From the NCBI GenBank assembly GCA_963665545.2, contig CAXXKZ010000015.1:62001-126000 (forward strand): DNA of 64,000 nt, given 5' to 3'. Of this stretch, positions 17,006 through 26,600 are shown piece by piece. The stretch is from G963665545 sp963665545. Its GTDB lineage: Bacteria; Pseudomonadota; Gammaproteobacteria; Xanthomonadales; SZUA-36. The translations under genes were made by a program, and so were the position numbers. Positions within the stretch are counted from its first letter, which is position 1, and each line of letters opens with the position of its first letter. The notes under the pieces were generated by a model. That model ran no database searches. It worked only from the letters and a program-made list of their open reading frames with translations, and had not been told where the DNA came from.

Positions 17006-19738
17006 TTGAAGCGATATGCCCAAGGAGGCGAATCGGGGGTCTTGTGCTGTGTGGCGTATGTTTTTCTGACGGTCATGGTTTTTTTCCAGGTAACAGCTTT
17101 ACGTGCCAATGACCCAACCCGCAGCCAAAATATCTCATTCGATATTCCTCGGCAACAAGCAGATCAAGCGCTGATCGAGTTTGCTGAGCAGGCTGGAGTG
17201 ACCTTCATTTTTCCCTTTAATGAAGCGAGCAAACAGACGGCCAATCCTTTGGTTGGCGAGTATACGATCGAAGAGGCCATTGGCGTTCTTCTTAACGGTA
17301 CCAGGCTACAGCCTGAATTCAGCTCCCAGGGTGTTATGACAGTGTTGTCTTACGCCCAAACTGTAAGCCAGGGGACAACCGTAGAAGGAGTACACAGCAT
17401 GCCGCAAAAAACGCAACAAAAAACATCTTTGATAAAACGCCTCGCTCTGGTCGTGGCCGCCGCTTTCGTCACGACCGCAGGTGCACAAACAGATGATGGT
17501 GCGCCCGGGATCATCGAAGAGGTCGTTGTCACTGCCAGCAAGCGCGAAACGACACTGCAGGATACCGCCATGGCCATTTCAGCGATCAGCGGCGAAGATC
17601 TGAGAAACATGGGTTACACCACATTGCAGGATTTTATAGAGACCGTTCCCGGTGTGACCTCGCTATCCGGAGGCCCCGCAAATGACCGCCTGGTCATGCG
17701 TGGAATCAGCAACTCAATTATACGCGAAGGCAACGCCAGCACCTCCCGGTATATCGATGAATTTCCTCTGGTCAGGCTTTTTGCATCGGATCTTAAACTG
17801 CTGGACATGCAAAGAGTGGAGGTCTTGAGAGGCCCACAGGGAACACTATATGGCAAGGCCGCGATGGGCGGCACGGTGCGTTATATCACCAACAAACCCT
17901 CCACCGAAGGCATGGAGGCCGGGTTCAGCGCCTCGCTGTCAGATACGGCTCATTCCGGAGATACAAACTACTCCTTCGACGGCTATCTCAACCTTCCCCT
18001 GACCGATCGATTTGCGATCCGGGCGGTGGCTTATCACTACAAGGACGCGGGTTTTATCGATTCGGTGCCCATTACAGGGCTGGGCCAGTTCGCGTTTTTG
18101 CCGAGTGGTGCTCAGCCGGGTGAACTGCTTTATCCGGGTATCGAGGATATCAACGATGCTGAATATACCGGGGGCAGGTTGTCCTTGAGTTATCAGATTA
18201 CCGATAACGTTTCCCTGGATGCTACGTGGGTCACGCAGAACCTGGATTCGGGCGGAATCTGGGACGTCCAGCCGGAGACGCCCTGGACGACATTCGATGC
18301 CATTGAAGATCTGCAGGCAGCGCACCCATACCCCAGTTTTTCAGAAGATACTGATTTCAATCTGTTTGGGTTGAGCCTGAATGCCGGCTTTAAAGCATTC
18401 GATATGACCGTGCACGCTGCCCACACAGACTATGATTCCTTTGCGTTCAACTCGGTCACCCTGTTCCTGTCTGGTCTATTTGGTCTCGGCGACAGCTACG
18501 ATATCCCTGGCTTGCCCTCAGAAAGGCCAAGTGACTTTTCTGCGGACACTGCGGAAATCCGCCTGGTTTCTAACGGCAACAGCCGGTTTAATTGGATATT
18601 GGGTGGGTATTACGAAGATGTGGAAGGTGATCAAGGGCTACTTACCACGTCTGATTCAGGGCGGGCCGGGGAAATATTCGGTCCTTTCCTCGGCACCGAG
18701 GCGGGCTTCGTGGCGCTTGATGTTGTCGTTCGCACCGGCAATCGTGAAAAGGCTGTCTATGGAGAGATTGGCTACGACTTTTCGGATCAATGGTCTGCTA
18801 CCTTCGGCTACCGCAGGGCCGACGTGTCCGTATTCAGCGTGTCCACCAAAGAAGCCGGGGCCTTTGGCAACCCGGCGAATGTAGGGGTTGTCAACGAAGC
18901 CGACGAAATTGCCGAAACTTACAAAGCCTTGGTGGAATACCGGCCCACAGATGACTTACTTTTGTTCGCGCTGTCCTCATCGGGTTATCGAGCCGGAGGC
19001 AAGAATCCCAATGTATTGGGCAATCCGGGTAACTCGTTCACCTCCGACAGCCTGTGGAACAACGAACTGGGCGTTAAAAGCACCTGGCTTGATGGCCGCT
19101 TCACGGCTAACGCATCGCTGTACCGTCTGGATTGGGACGATATGCAGTTGCAGGTCACCCTGCCTGGCGGCAGCGCAGAGATCGCCAACGTCGGCAAAGC
19201 CAAAATTACCGGGTTCGAAGGCGAATTCCGGTTGCAGGCAACCGATCAATTGGGCATTGGCGTTAACTATACACACATCAATGGTGAGCTGGCGGAGGAC
19301 TACAATCCGACGCTTGACCCATCGACCGGTGTTGACAGTTTGATCGGTGATGAAGGCTTCAAAGGTGACCGTTTGCCGGGTTCGGCGAAAGACAGTTTTT
19401 CTGTCTTCGTGGACTGGACTCAGCAATTGTCAGGCAATTACCGGCTCTATGCTCGCGCGCACTATCGCTACGTCGGGGACAGGACGGTGGACTTCAACCC
19501 GCTCAATGCAATCGCGCTGGGACATCCGAATTTCGTCGAATTGCCCAGTTACCAAACCACCAACCTGGTTGTCGGCGTGGGTAAGCAAACCAATTCCGGC
19601 AATTCAGTCCAACTGGAGCTGTACGCCAATAACCTGTTCGACGAGCGGGCACAGGTGGCCTATGTGGACTTTTACAGCGACCAGGTCTATGTGAATCGCC
19701 CCAGAACGGTGGGCGTTAGAGTGCGCATGGACTTCTAA
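17006..19738 (+). CDS. TonB-dependent receptor with N-terminal STN signalling domain
   Basis: Outer-membrane active transporter of about 910 residues. An export signal is followed by an STN domain (residues about 46-118, ISFDIPRQQADQALIEFAEQAG), which contacts a FecR-type protein. A second hydrophobic, signal-like stretch follows (LALVVAAAFVTTAGA, near 146-160), then the TonB box EEVVVTASKR and the plug (TLQDFIETVPGVT, RVEVLRGPQGTLYGKAAMGG). The rest is a 22-strand barrel ending in RVRMDF with the typical terminal Phe. The type resembles receptors for organic substrates rather than known siderophores, but the ligand cannot be inferred. The sigma/FecR genes upstream fit cell-surface signalling; the sigma gene is broken. 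IS256 sits 21 bp after the stop. Confidence 0.92.
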   Translation: MKRYAQGGESGVLCCVAYVFLTVMVFFQVTALRANDPTRSQNISFDIPRQQADQALIEFAEQAGVTFIFPFNEASKQTANPLVGEYTIEEAIGVLLNGTRLQPEFSSQGVMTVLSYAQTVSQGTTVEGVHSMPQKTQQKTSLIKRLALVVAAAFVTTAGAQTDDGAPGIIEEVVVTASKRETTLQDTAMAISAISGEDLRNMGYTTLQDFIETVPGVTSLSGGPANDRLVMRGISNSIIREGNASTSRYIDEFPLVRLFASDLKLLDMQRVEVLRGPQGTLYGKAAMGGTVRYITNKPSTEGMEAGFSASLSDTAHSGDTNYSFDGYLNLPLTDRFAIRAVAYHYKDAGFIDSVPITGLGQFAFLPSGAQPGELLYPGIEDINDAEYTGGRLSLSYQITDNVSLDATWVTQNLDSGGIWDVQPETPWTTFDAIEDLQAAHPYPSFSEDTDFNLFGLSLNAGFKAFDMTVHAAHTDYDSFAFNSVTLFLSGLFGLGDSYDIPGLPSERPSDFSADTAEIRLVSNGNSRFNWILGGYYEDVEGDQGLLTTSDSGRAGEIFGPFLGTEAGFVALDVVVRTGNREKAVYGEIGYDFSDQWSATFGYRRADVSVFSVSTKEAGAFGNPANVGVVNEADEIAETYKALVEYRPTDDLLLFALSSSGYRAGGKNPNVLGNPGNSFTSDSLWNNELGVKSTWLDGRFTANASLYRLDWDDMQLQVTLPGGSAEIANVGKAKITGFEGEFRLQATDQLGIGVNYTHINGELAEDYNPTLDPSTGVDSLIGDEGFKGDRLPGSAKDSFSVFVDWTQQLSGNYRLYARAHYRYVGDRTVDFNPLNAIALGHPNFVELPSYQTTNLVVGVGKQTNSGNSVQLELYANNLFDERAQVAYVDFYSDQVYVNRPRTVGVRVRMDF

Positions 19739-19750
19739 CACCCAACACTG

Positions 19751-19759
19751 CAGGTATCA
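19751..19759. repeat. Left target-site duplication of the IS256 element (CAGGTATCA)
   Basis: The nonamer CAGGTATCA lies directly left of the element's inverted repeat and recurs exactly at 21145-21153. A 9-bp duplication is within the 8-9 bp usual for the IS256 family and marks the ends of the insertion. Confidence 0.9.
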
Positions 19760-19783
19760 GAGTTATGATCGAATCTGGTGTTT
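19760..19783 (+). repeat. Left terminal inverted repeat of the IS256 element
   Basis: It begins GAGTTATGATCG and continues into AATCTGGTGTTT. Its inverse at 21121-21144 differs at four of 24 positions. Confidence 0.88.
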
Positions 19784-19861
19784 GAGCAGTTGAAAAAAAG
19801 CGGCGTATCTGGTTGATTTGTTGTTACCAAACTTCAAAGCAACCAAAGGAGATACGCCACT

Positions 19862-21109
19862 ATGAACAAGAATAATGTTATTGAACTGGAACGTCGAGCA
19901 ATCAGTGCCGATCCGTTGACCGAATTGCTCAAAGAAGGCGCCCGGAAGCTGCTCGCCGAAGCGGTGGAAAGTGAAGTCCAGGAGCTGCTGGCCAAGTATC
20001 AGGATTGGCGTACCGAATCAGGTCATGCCGGTGTGGTGCGCAACGGTTACCTGCCAGAACGTGAGTTGCAGACCGGCCTGGGACCGATCCGGGTGAGAAT
20101 TCCCAAGGTGCGCTCGAAGACCGGTGAAGCAGTGAGTTTTCAGTCGGTGCTGGTGCCGCCATATGTGCGCAAGACAGCGACTTTCGAGGCAGCCATTCCG
20201 TGGTTGTACCTCAAAGGGGTATCCAGCGGTGAGATGGCTGAGGCGTTGCGGGTACTGGTGGGCCCGCAGGCACAGGGTCTGTCGGCCAGCACGGTATCCC
20301 GCCTGAAACAGGTATGGGCGGAGGAATATCGAGCGTGGAGCCAGCGTCGCCTGGGACAGGACCGGTGGGTGTATGTCTGGGCTGATGGTGTCTACAGTGG
20401 GCTGCGGGCGGAGGATGCCAAGCTCTGCGCGCTGGTGATCATTGGTGTCAATGAACGCGGCGAAAAACATTTTCTGGCGATTGAGGACGGGGTGCGGGAA
20501 TCGACTCAGAGTTGGCGTGAGGTGTTGCTGAATCTGAAGTCGCGCGGCATGAGCGCCCCACAACTGGCGATTGGTGATGGTGCGATGGGTTTTTGGGCGG
20601 CGCTGGATGAAATCTTTCCGGCCAGCCGCCAGCAACGCTGCTGGATGCACAAGACCATGAATGTACTGAATTGTTTGCCGAAATCCGCACAACCCAAAGC
20701 CAAGCAGGCCCTGCACGCCATCTGGCAGGCGGAAACCAAGGATGATGCAAACAAGGCGTTTGATTTGTTTATTGAGATCTTTGAGGCGAAATACCCGAAA
20801 GCGACGAGCTGTTTGCTCAAGGATCGGGATGAACTGTTGGCATTTTATGATTTTCCGGCCCAACACTGGCAGAGCATCCGGACCAGCAACCCGATTGAAT
20901 CCACCTTTGCCACCATCCGCCACCGGACCAAAAGATCCAAAGGTTGTCTGACGCGCAATGGCATGTTGCATATGATGTTCAAATTGAGCCAGTGTGCGGA
21001 AAAGAAATGGCGCCGGCTACGCGGCTTTGATTACCTGGCCAAGGTGATTACGGGGGTGAAATTCAAAGATGGGATCGAGGTAAAAGAGATTGATCAGGTC
21101 GCCGCTTGA
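19862..21109 (+). CDS. IS256 family transposase
   Basis: Mutator-type DDE transposase of 415 residues, full length for the family. Catalytic carboxylates are visible: Asp in VWADGVYSG (near 174), Asp in AIGDGAMGFW (near 238) and Glu in NPIESTFATIRHRT (near 344). The family-typical RQQRCWMHKTMNVL stands between the second Asp and the Glu. The ATG at 19862 follows AAAGGAGATACGCCACT, a strong ribosome-binding site. It occupies almost the whole element. Its direction matches the receptor and amidohydrolase genes on either side, so read-through might still reach the downstream genes. Confidence 0.95.
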   Translation: MNKNNVIELERRAISADPLTELLKEGARKLLAEAVESEVQELLAKYQDWRTESGHAGVVRNGYLPERELQTGLGPIRVRIPKVRSKTGEAVSFQSVLVPPYVRKTATFEAAIPWLYLKGVSSGEMAEALRVLVGPQAQGLSASTVSRLKQVWAEEYRAWSQRRLGQDRWVYVWADGVYSGLRAEDAKLCALVIIGVNERGEKHFLAIEDGVRESTQSWREVLLNLKSRGMSAPQLAIGDGAMGFWAALDEIFPASRQQRCWMHKTMNVLNCLPKSAQPKAKQALHAIWQAETKDDANKAFDLFIEIFEAKYPKATSCLLKDRDELLAFYDFPAQHWQSIRTSNPIESTFATIRHRTKRSKGCLTRNGMLHMMFKLSQCAEKKWRRLRGFDYLAKVITGVKFKDGIEVKEIDQVAA

Positions 21110-21120
21110 ATCAAATGGCT

Positions 21121-21144
21121 AAACACCAGATTTGACAATAGCTC
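21121..21144 (-). repeat. Right terminal inverted repeat of the IS256 element
   Basis: Read on the minus strand it begins GAGCTATTGTCA and continues AATCTGGTGTTT, pairing with the left end at 19760-19783. Confidence 0.88.
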
Positions 21145-21153
21145 CAGGTATCA
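21145..21153. repeat. Right target-site duplication of the IS256 element (CAGGTATCA)
   Basis: Exact copy of 19751-19759, directly outside the right inverted repeat. Confidence 0.9.
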
Positions 21154-21176
21154 TCCAGCCAACTGATGTTGCATTA

Positions 21177-21250
21177 GGTGGAAGGAAATTCAATGAAAAA
21201 TTTGGTGGAGACTTAATTGCTGACATTCTTCTCGGGCGGGCTATTTGCCG
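21177..21250 (+). repeat. 74-bp direct repeat, left copy (leader and signal sequence of the downstream gene)
   Basis: This stretch matches 23626-23699 at 72 of 74 positions. It contains the ribosome-binding site GGAAGGAAATTCA, an ATG at 21193 and the codons for a signal peptide. One of the two differences turns a TTA into TAA, so the copy here reads MKNLVET and stops, immediately before the acylase frame at 21217. The right copy is the real start of the amidohydrolase gene. The two copies bracket the low-GC acylase gene. Confidence 0.92.
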
Positions 21251-23559
21251 TGAGTCAACTGAACTCGGATAGAGGATGCTTGCATCAAATTGGGCGTTTA
21301 TCAAAATGCTTAAAGATTCCAACAGCATTTTTATTGGTATCAACCCTAGCCTTCATAGCACTTGAAATTCCATCGGCTGCAGCAGAAATTAAAGTGCCTA
21401 ATGCGGGTCAAGTCTTTATTTATCGAGACGATTGGGGGGTACCCCATATATTTGCCCCTAGCGAACGAGATGGTTTTTTTGGTTTGGCGTACGCACAAGC
21501 TCAAGACCAACTTCCCGAGATCCTGTCGATGTTGCTCGCCTTTCAGGGTAAGTCTTCGAGTGTTTACGGCCCGGACCACATTATCTTTTTCGAAGAAACA
21601 GCACTCGATGTAGATCTGGATTCGCTATTTTGGCTTAGAGCTGAGCAGGCCAAAATAGCGTTTGTGAGCGATAACATCAGTTCCGAACTGAGAGATAATT
21701 ATGTCGGCTATATTAATGGACTAAAGAAGTATTTAGTCGACCATCCGGATGAGATCCCGCCAGGCCTCCCCGAGTTAGAGCCTTGGCATGCTTTGGCTCT
21801 CGGCCATTCGATACTGGCACCTGGGTATGCGTCGGACGGTTTGGGGGACTGTCGCGCGGGTGGCGTGGAAATCGCGCAGTTTTCACGCGCAGGCTCACCC
21901 GCCAAACAGGTTGCTTCCAATGAATGGGTACTGGCACCTTGGCGTACGGCGACCCAATCGACGATGGTTCTCAGCGACCCACATGGCGGCGTAAACGGAA
22001 GTGTGTTTTATGAATTTCGCATGCATGCGGATCCACTAAACATTGCAGGATTTACGATGGGGCCGCTGATGCTATTGACCCACAACGACAACCTATCCTG
22101 GGGGCTTACGACGGGAGCACCGGATGTCTCTGATTGCTACGAAATCAATGTAGATTCCTCGAACCCGAAGAGGTATCAATTTGACGGCGAAACAAAGGAA
22201 ATGGTGGTGCGCGAGGTAACAGTTCAAATAAGAGGAAGCGAGCCGGTTACCAAGAGCTTTGAGTACACCGAACACAATGGGGTTATGTCCCCCGTGGTTA
22301 GCCGGCGAGAAAATAAGGCCTATGTGGTGAGTACGCCCTACATGAATTCTGCCGGAATGCTCGATGAAGCTATCTACAGGTTGAATAAGTCTCGAACAGT
22401 TGAAGACGTAAGAAAGGCACTCAGTAACAACGGGATGTACCCCCAAAACGTCATGGTTGGTGACCGTTTCGGCGATTCTTTATTTGTTCGAGCAGGCCGA
22501 ACTCCTATCCGCCCTGATGGTTACGACTGGCAAAGGCCTGTTCCTGGAAACAGTGCTTCTTCGGCATGGAAGGGCCTGCATTCGATAGACGACTTGGTAC
22601 AGTTGAAAAATCCGGCACAAGGCTTCATGCAGAACAGCAATTCATCTCTGGAATTAGTGGCTACGGGCAAGGACGCAATCAACTTGGCCGACTACCCAGA
22701 GTACATTTCGAACCCCCATCGAACGCATCGCTCCTATTCGCGCGCTCGAAGAATCAACGAAGTATTGTTGAAGGCATTTAGTTTTACGATCGAAGATGCG
22801 ATGGAACTTGCGCTTGATGAAAAATGGCCAAATACGGAGCTTTGGATACAAGCTTTCAGCCAGGCCCTAAATAGACGTCCAGCCACCATCTCAAACCGCG
22901 CACCGGTATACAGGAAATTTGCAAGCCTCGTTCTCGCTTTTGACGGATATGCGAACAAGGATTCGATTGCCGCACTGAATTTCTATTATTGGAGAGATGA
23001 AATTCAAAGGCAGGCATCGACTGCGGACCTCAAACCGCTGTGGAAAACAGTTGAAACTAAAGCCACACTATCTGATCCGATGGTTGACCTTATTCTTGGT
23101 TCGCTGGAGGCCGCAGTCGATAGGATGGTGCAGGAATTTGGTACAACCAAGACCTCTTATGGGAAGTTGTTTCGTATTAGTCGCGATGGAGAAAGAACGT
23201 GGCCACTTGGTGGGGGCACGCCTATTAATGCCACGAATTTCGGTGATTGTGGAATGATCGAGGATGCGGGGTTCTCTTGTGGGTTAACGCAACGTGCCTA
23301 TCTGTTTAAAGAGCCAAATGAAAACGGATTTCGTATTGCCGCATACGGCTCGTATGCTCTTCGGTTGGTGGTCTTCTCCGATCCGTTGAAATCGTTCACG
23401 GCGCACAATTTTGGACAAAGCAGCCGGCGTGAATCGGCTCATTATGACGATAAGGCCGAATTACTTTCAAGCGAAAGAAAATTGAAGCCAACTTACTTCC
23501 ATCCGTCCGATTTGTTAGAGCACATCGAATCTTTAACGGTGATAGAAACGGTCGATTGA
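21217..23559 (+). CDS. Penicillin-acylase-family Ntn hydrolase (acylase)
   Basis: Exported N-terminal-nucleophile hydrolase related to penicillin G acylase, aculeacin acylase and acyl-homoserine-lactone acylases. The precursor is cleaved before the Ser of ASNEWVLAPWRT (near residue 233), which becomes the catalytic N terminus of the beta chain. Supporting family segments are DDWGVPHIFAPSERDGFFGLAYAQ near the front, LSDPHGG, GPLMLLTHNDNLSWGLT, and AQGFMQNSNSS. The TTG at 21217 has GGAG seven bases upstream; a GTG at 21250 is an alternative. A hydrophobic export segment (FLLVSTLAFIALEI) starts about 33 residues in. GC is visibly low (about 42-43% in two lines I counted, against about 65% in the next gene), and 74-bp repeats flank it, suggesting transfer. 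The substrate is unknown; an amide or lactone signal or a peptide antibiotic is possible. Confidence 0.87.
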   Translation: MLTFFSGGLFAVSQLNSDRGCLHQIGRLSKCLKIPTAFLLVSTLAFIALEIPSAAAEIKVPNAGQVFIYRDDWGVPHIFAPSERDGFFGLAYAQAQDQLPEILSMLLAFQGKSSSVYGPDHIIFFEETALDVDLDSLFWLRAEQAKIAFVSDNISSELRDNYVGYINGLKKYLVDHPDEIPPGLPELEPWHALALGHSILAPGYASDGLGDCRAGGVEIAQFSRAGSPAKQVASNEWVLAPWRTATQSTMVLSDPHGGVNGSVFYEFRMHADPLNIAGFTMGPLMLLTHNDNLSWGLTTGAPDVSDCYEINVDSSNPKRYQFDGETKEMVVREVTVQIRGSEPVTKSFEYTEHNGVMSPVVSRRENKAYVVSTPYMNSAGMLDEAIYRLNKSRTVEDVRKALSNNGMYPQNVMVGDRFGDSLFVRAGRTPIRPDGYDWQRPVPGNSASSAWKGLHSIDDLVQLKNPAQGFMQNSNSSLELVATGKDAINLADYPEYISNPHRTHRSYSRARRINEVLLKAFSFTIEDAMELALDEKWPNTELWIQAFSQALNRRPATISNRAPVYRKFASLVLAFDGYANKDSIAALNFYYWRDEIQRQASTADLKPLWKTVETKATLSDPMVDLILGSLEAAVDRMVQEFGTTKTSYGKLFRISRDGERTWPLGGGTPINATNFGDCGMIEDAGFSCGLTQRAYLFKEPNENGFRIAAYGSYALRLVVFSDPLKSFTAHNFGQSSRRESAHYDDKAELLSSERKLKPTYFHPSDLLEHIESLTVIETVD

Positions 23560-23625
23560 CGAGTAAGAACAATGCAATACTGACTTGTGCGGTGACCGGC
23601 AATGCTCCCTTTAATCGGAAGCAAG

Positions 23626-23699
23626 GGTGGAAGGAAATTCAATGAAAAATTTGGCGGAGACTTTATTGCTGACATTCTTCTCGGGCGGGCTATTTGCCG
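23626..23699 (+). repeat. 74-bp direct repeat, right copy
   Basis: Matches 21177-21250 at 72 of 74 bases. Here it is functional: it supplies the ribosome-binding site, start codon and signal peptide of the amidohydrolase gene. Confidence 0.92.
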
Positions 23700-26600
23700 G
23701 TGACACAGACTGGGAAGTAACCGATTCGGGCATGCCCTATCAGGAAGTGGTCATTTCCACCCAGGAAGGCTCATGGATGAGTGTGGATGTCAGCCCCGAC
23801 GGAAAAACCCTGGTCTTTGACATGCTGGGCGATCTCTACACGCTGCCGTCGACAGGAGGCGAGGCGACCCTGATCAGCAGTGGGCCTGCCATTGATCGGC
23901 AGCCCCGCTTCAGTCCGGATGGGTCGCAAATTGTGTTCACCAGTGATCGCTCCGGTCAATACAACATCTGGGTCAGCGATCGTGACGGTCAGAACGTGCG
24001 CCGAATCTCCGGTGAGACCTCCCTCAAAATTTCCAATGCGGCCTGGGCGCCGGATGGCCGCTACATCGTCGCCAGCCGACTGGGCACGGGCCAGGTGCAG
24101 CCGGAATGGCGCTTCAGCCTCGGCCTCTATCACATTAATGGCGGGATTGGCCGCGAAATCGTGGGCACGCCCCACCCCATGTTGCCGACGATTGAACCGG
24201 TGTTGAGCCCCGACGGCAGACACCTGTTCTACACCCAGGCCACCGTCGCCGTCGGTTTCGGTATGGACGTTCATCAGCCCCTATTTGGCATCATGCAAAT
24301 GGACCTCGCCAGCGGCCATAGCGAGACCATCGCGCAGGGATTTGGCAATGCCGTGACGCCGCAGATATCAGCGGACGGCAAGCGCCTTACTTTTGTACGA
24401 AGAGTTAAGAGTAAAACCGTGCTCTTTGTCTACGACAGAACCACAGGGCGTGAAACGCCAGTGTACGACGGCTTGTCCAGAAACATACTGGCCTCACCTG
24501 GGCAAGACGGTTACTACCCGCAATACAATTGGTTTCCGGACAACCGGTCAGTGGCGATCTGGGCCAAGGGCAAATTGCTGAGGATCGATGTGGACTTGGC
24601 GCAGGTGGAAGAAATACCCTTCACGGCCAGTGCGGTGCACAGGATCAGCCAGGTGGCCCGTTTCAGACATGAACTGGCGCCGGATACCTTCACCGTGCAA
24701 GCCATCCACCAGGTCACCACCGCACCGAATGGCGAATCCATTGTCTTCAGCGCACTGGGCCGATTGTGGCGCAAAGTGCTGCCCGATGGCGTCCCCAAGC
24801 GGCTGACGCGGGATTCACAAGCGGACCCAGGTTTTGAATATGATCCGCAGTTTTCACCGGATGGTCGACGCATCGCTTACATCCTCTGGAATGACGAGAG
24901 AGGTGCGGCACTAAGGACAGTCAACCTGCGCGGTGGTGGCGGCCAAACCGTCATCACTTCACCGGGCGTGTTGCGCACACCAAAGTGGTCGCCGGACCAG
25001 GAAAGAATCGTCTATCTGGTCGATGCGCCCAACGACATCATGGCCGGCTATCGCGCCAATCAAGGCATTTACTGGATCGATGCGGGGGGTGGAGATGCCA
25101 GGCGAGTGGCTGATGGAGAAGATCCGGCGTTTTCCGGTGATGGGGGACGCATCACTTTCAACACCCGCGGGACAGCGCCAACCGGGGGTATGGCCAACGA
25201 ACTCAAGAGCGTAAATCTCAATGGTCTGGATGAGCGCAGCCATGCCCAGTCACCTGAAGCTCTGAAATTTCGCCTGAGTCCTGACGGCAACTGGTTGGCA
25301 TTCACCCAGCACCACAACATTTACGTGGCGCCTTACAAGGAAACCGGCACAGCGATGAAGGTGCTGATGACCAGCCCGGAGGTGGCTGTGGCGAGAGTCA
25401 GCAAGCACGCTGGTTGGGCGGCACATTGGTCTGGCAACGGTGCCACCCTCAACTGGATGCTGGGTGATGAGTACTATCGCACCCCGGTTGAATCGCTGTT
25501 TGACACAGGCGGCAAGCCGCAGGATATCTCATCGTTGCCCGATCAAGGCGCGGCGGTCGGTCTGATTGCCCAGTCCGATGTTCCGGTGGGGGTGACTGCA
25601 TTTGTCGGTGCGCGAATCATCACCATGGAAGGCAACGAAGTCATCGACAATGGAACCGTGGTGGTGGAGGGCAACCACATATTGGCGGTGGGCGAGGATG
25701 TGGACAACATCCCCGGCAACGCCAGGGTCATCAATCTCGACGGCAAAACCATTATGCCGGGTCTGATCGATATGCACGGCCACCTCACCCTGCACCGCGG
25801 CGGCGTGCCGCCGCAGAAGCATCCATCACTGTATGCCGCGGCCGCATTCGGGGTAAAAACGGATTTTGACCCTTCCGCCGAAGATTTCACCTCCGCCACC
25901 ACCGCCGAGTTGTTGCGGGCCGGGCGCACGGTGGGGCCACGTTATATCAGTGTGGGGGGTGTCGCCCTGGGCGCTCTGCATTCAACCGCAACTGTACCGA
26001 TCAATTCGGTGGACGACGCGCGCAGCCTGATGCGCCGAAAACGCGAACTGGGCTTTACCACCATCAAGTCTTACCGCCATCCCATGCGCAGGCAGAAACA
26101 ACAGATCATCAAGGCGGCGCACGAATTTCAGGTCATGGTGATGCCCGAGGGCGAGTTTAATATCTACAACCGGATTGGCTTGATGCTGGACGGCCACACC
26201 ACGATCGAGCACGTCAACATAATGGGCGTTTACTATGATGACTGGCTTAAGCTGATGGCGGCCAGCGGTACGGCGCATACCCCAACGCTGATTGTAGCTG
26301 CCGGTGATACGATGGGTGAAAACTACTTTTACTCATCGACCAAGCCCTGGGAGGAGCCGAAAGTCCGCACATTCGTGCAGGAGACCTTCAGCAGTCCTTA
26401 CTCACCACTCAGTAAGACGCCATCTCAACCGCCCTGGGTCCGCGGGATGATCTCGGTGAGATTAGATGAATCGCTATGGGATATCGGCTACAGAGCGGCC
26501 GCGCGGTCAATGAAGAAGGCCAGTGACCTGGGTGTTCTGATCAACACCGGCGCGCATGGCCAGATTAACGGACTGGCCGTACACTGGGAAATGTGGGTTC

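Larger units (their letters stand above)
19760..21144 (+). mobile_element. IS256-family insertion sequence (1385 bp, complete)
   Basis: Complete insertion sequence defined by sequence. Imperfect terminal inverted repeats of 24 bp (20 of 24 positions match) lie at 19760-19783 and 21121-21144; both begin GAG and share the core AATCTGGTGTTT. The 9-bp direct repeats CAGGTATCA sit immediately outside, and a single intact transposase lies inside. Removing the element and one duplication restores a continuous sequence that joins the end of the TonB-receptor gene to the leader of the following amidohydrolase-type signal sequence. Ends, transposase and target duplication are all intact, so insertion is probably recent. 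Confidence 0.93.

Noticed and set aside
20018..20971. Minus-strand frame of 317 codons opposite the IS256 transposase
   Set aside because: Antisense of the intact transposase, with no recognisable domain or start signal.
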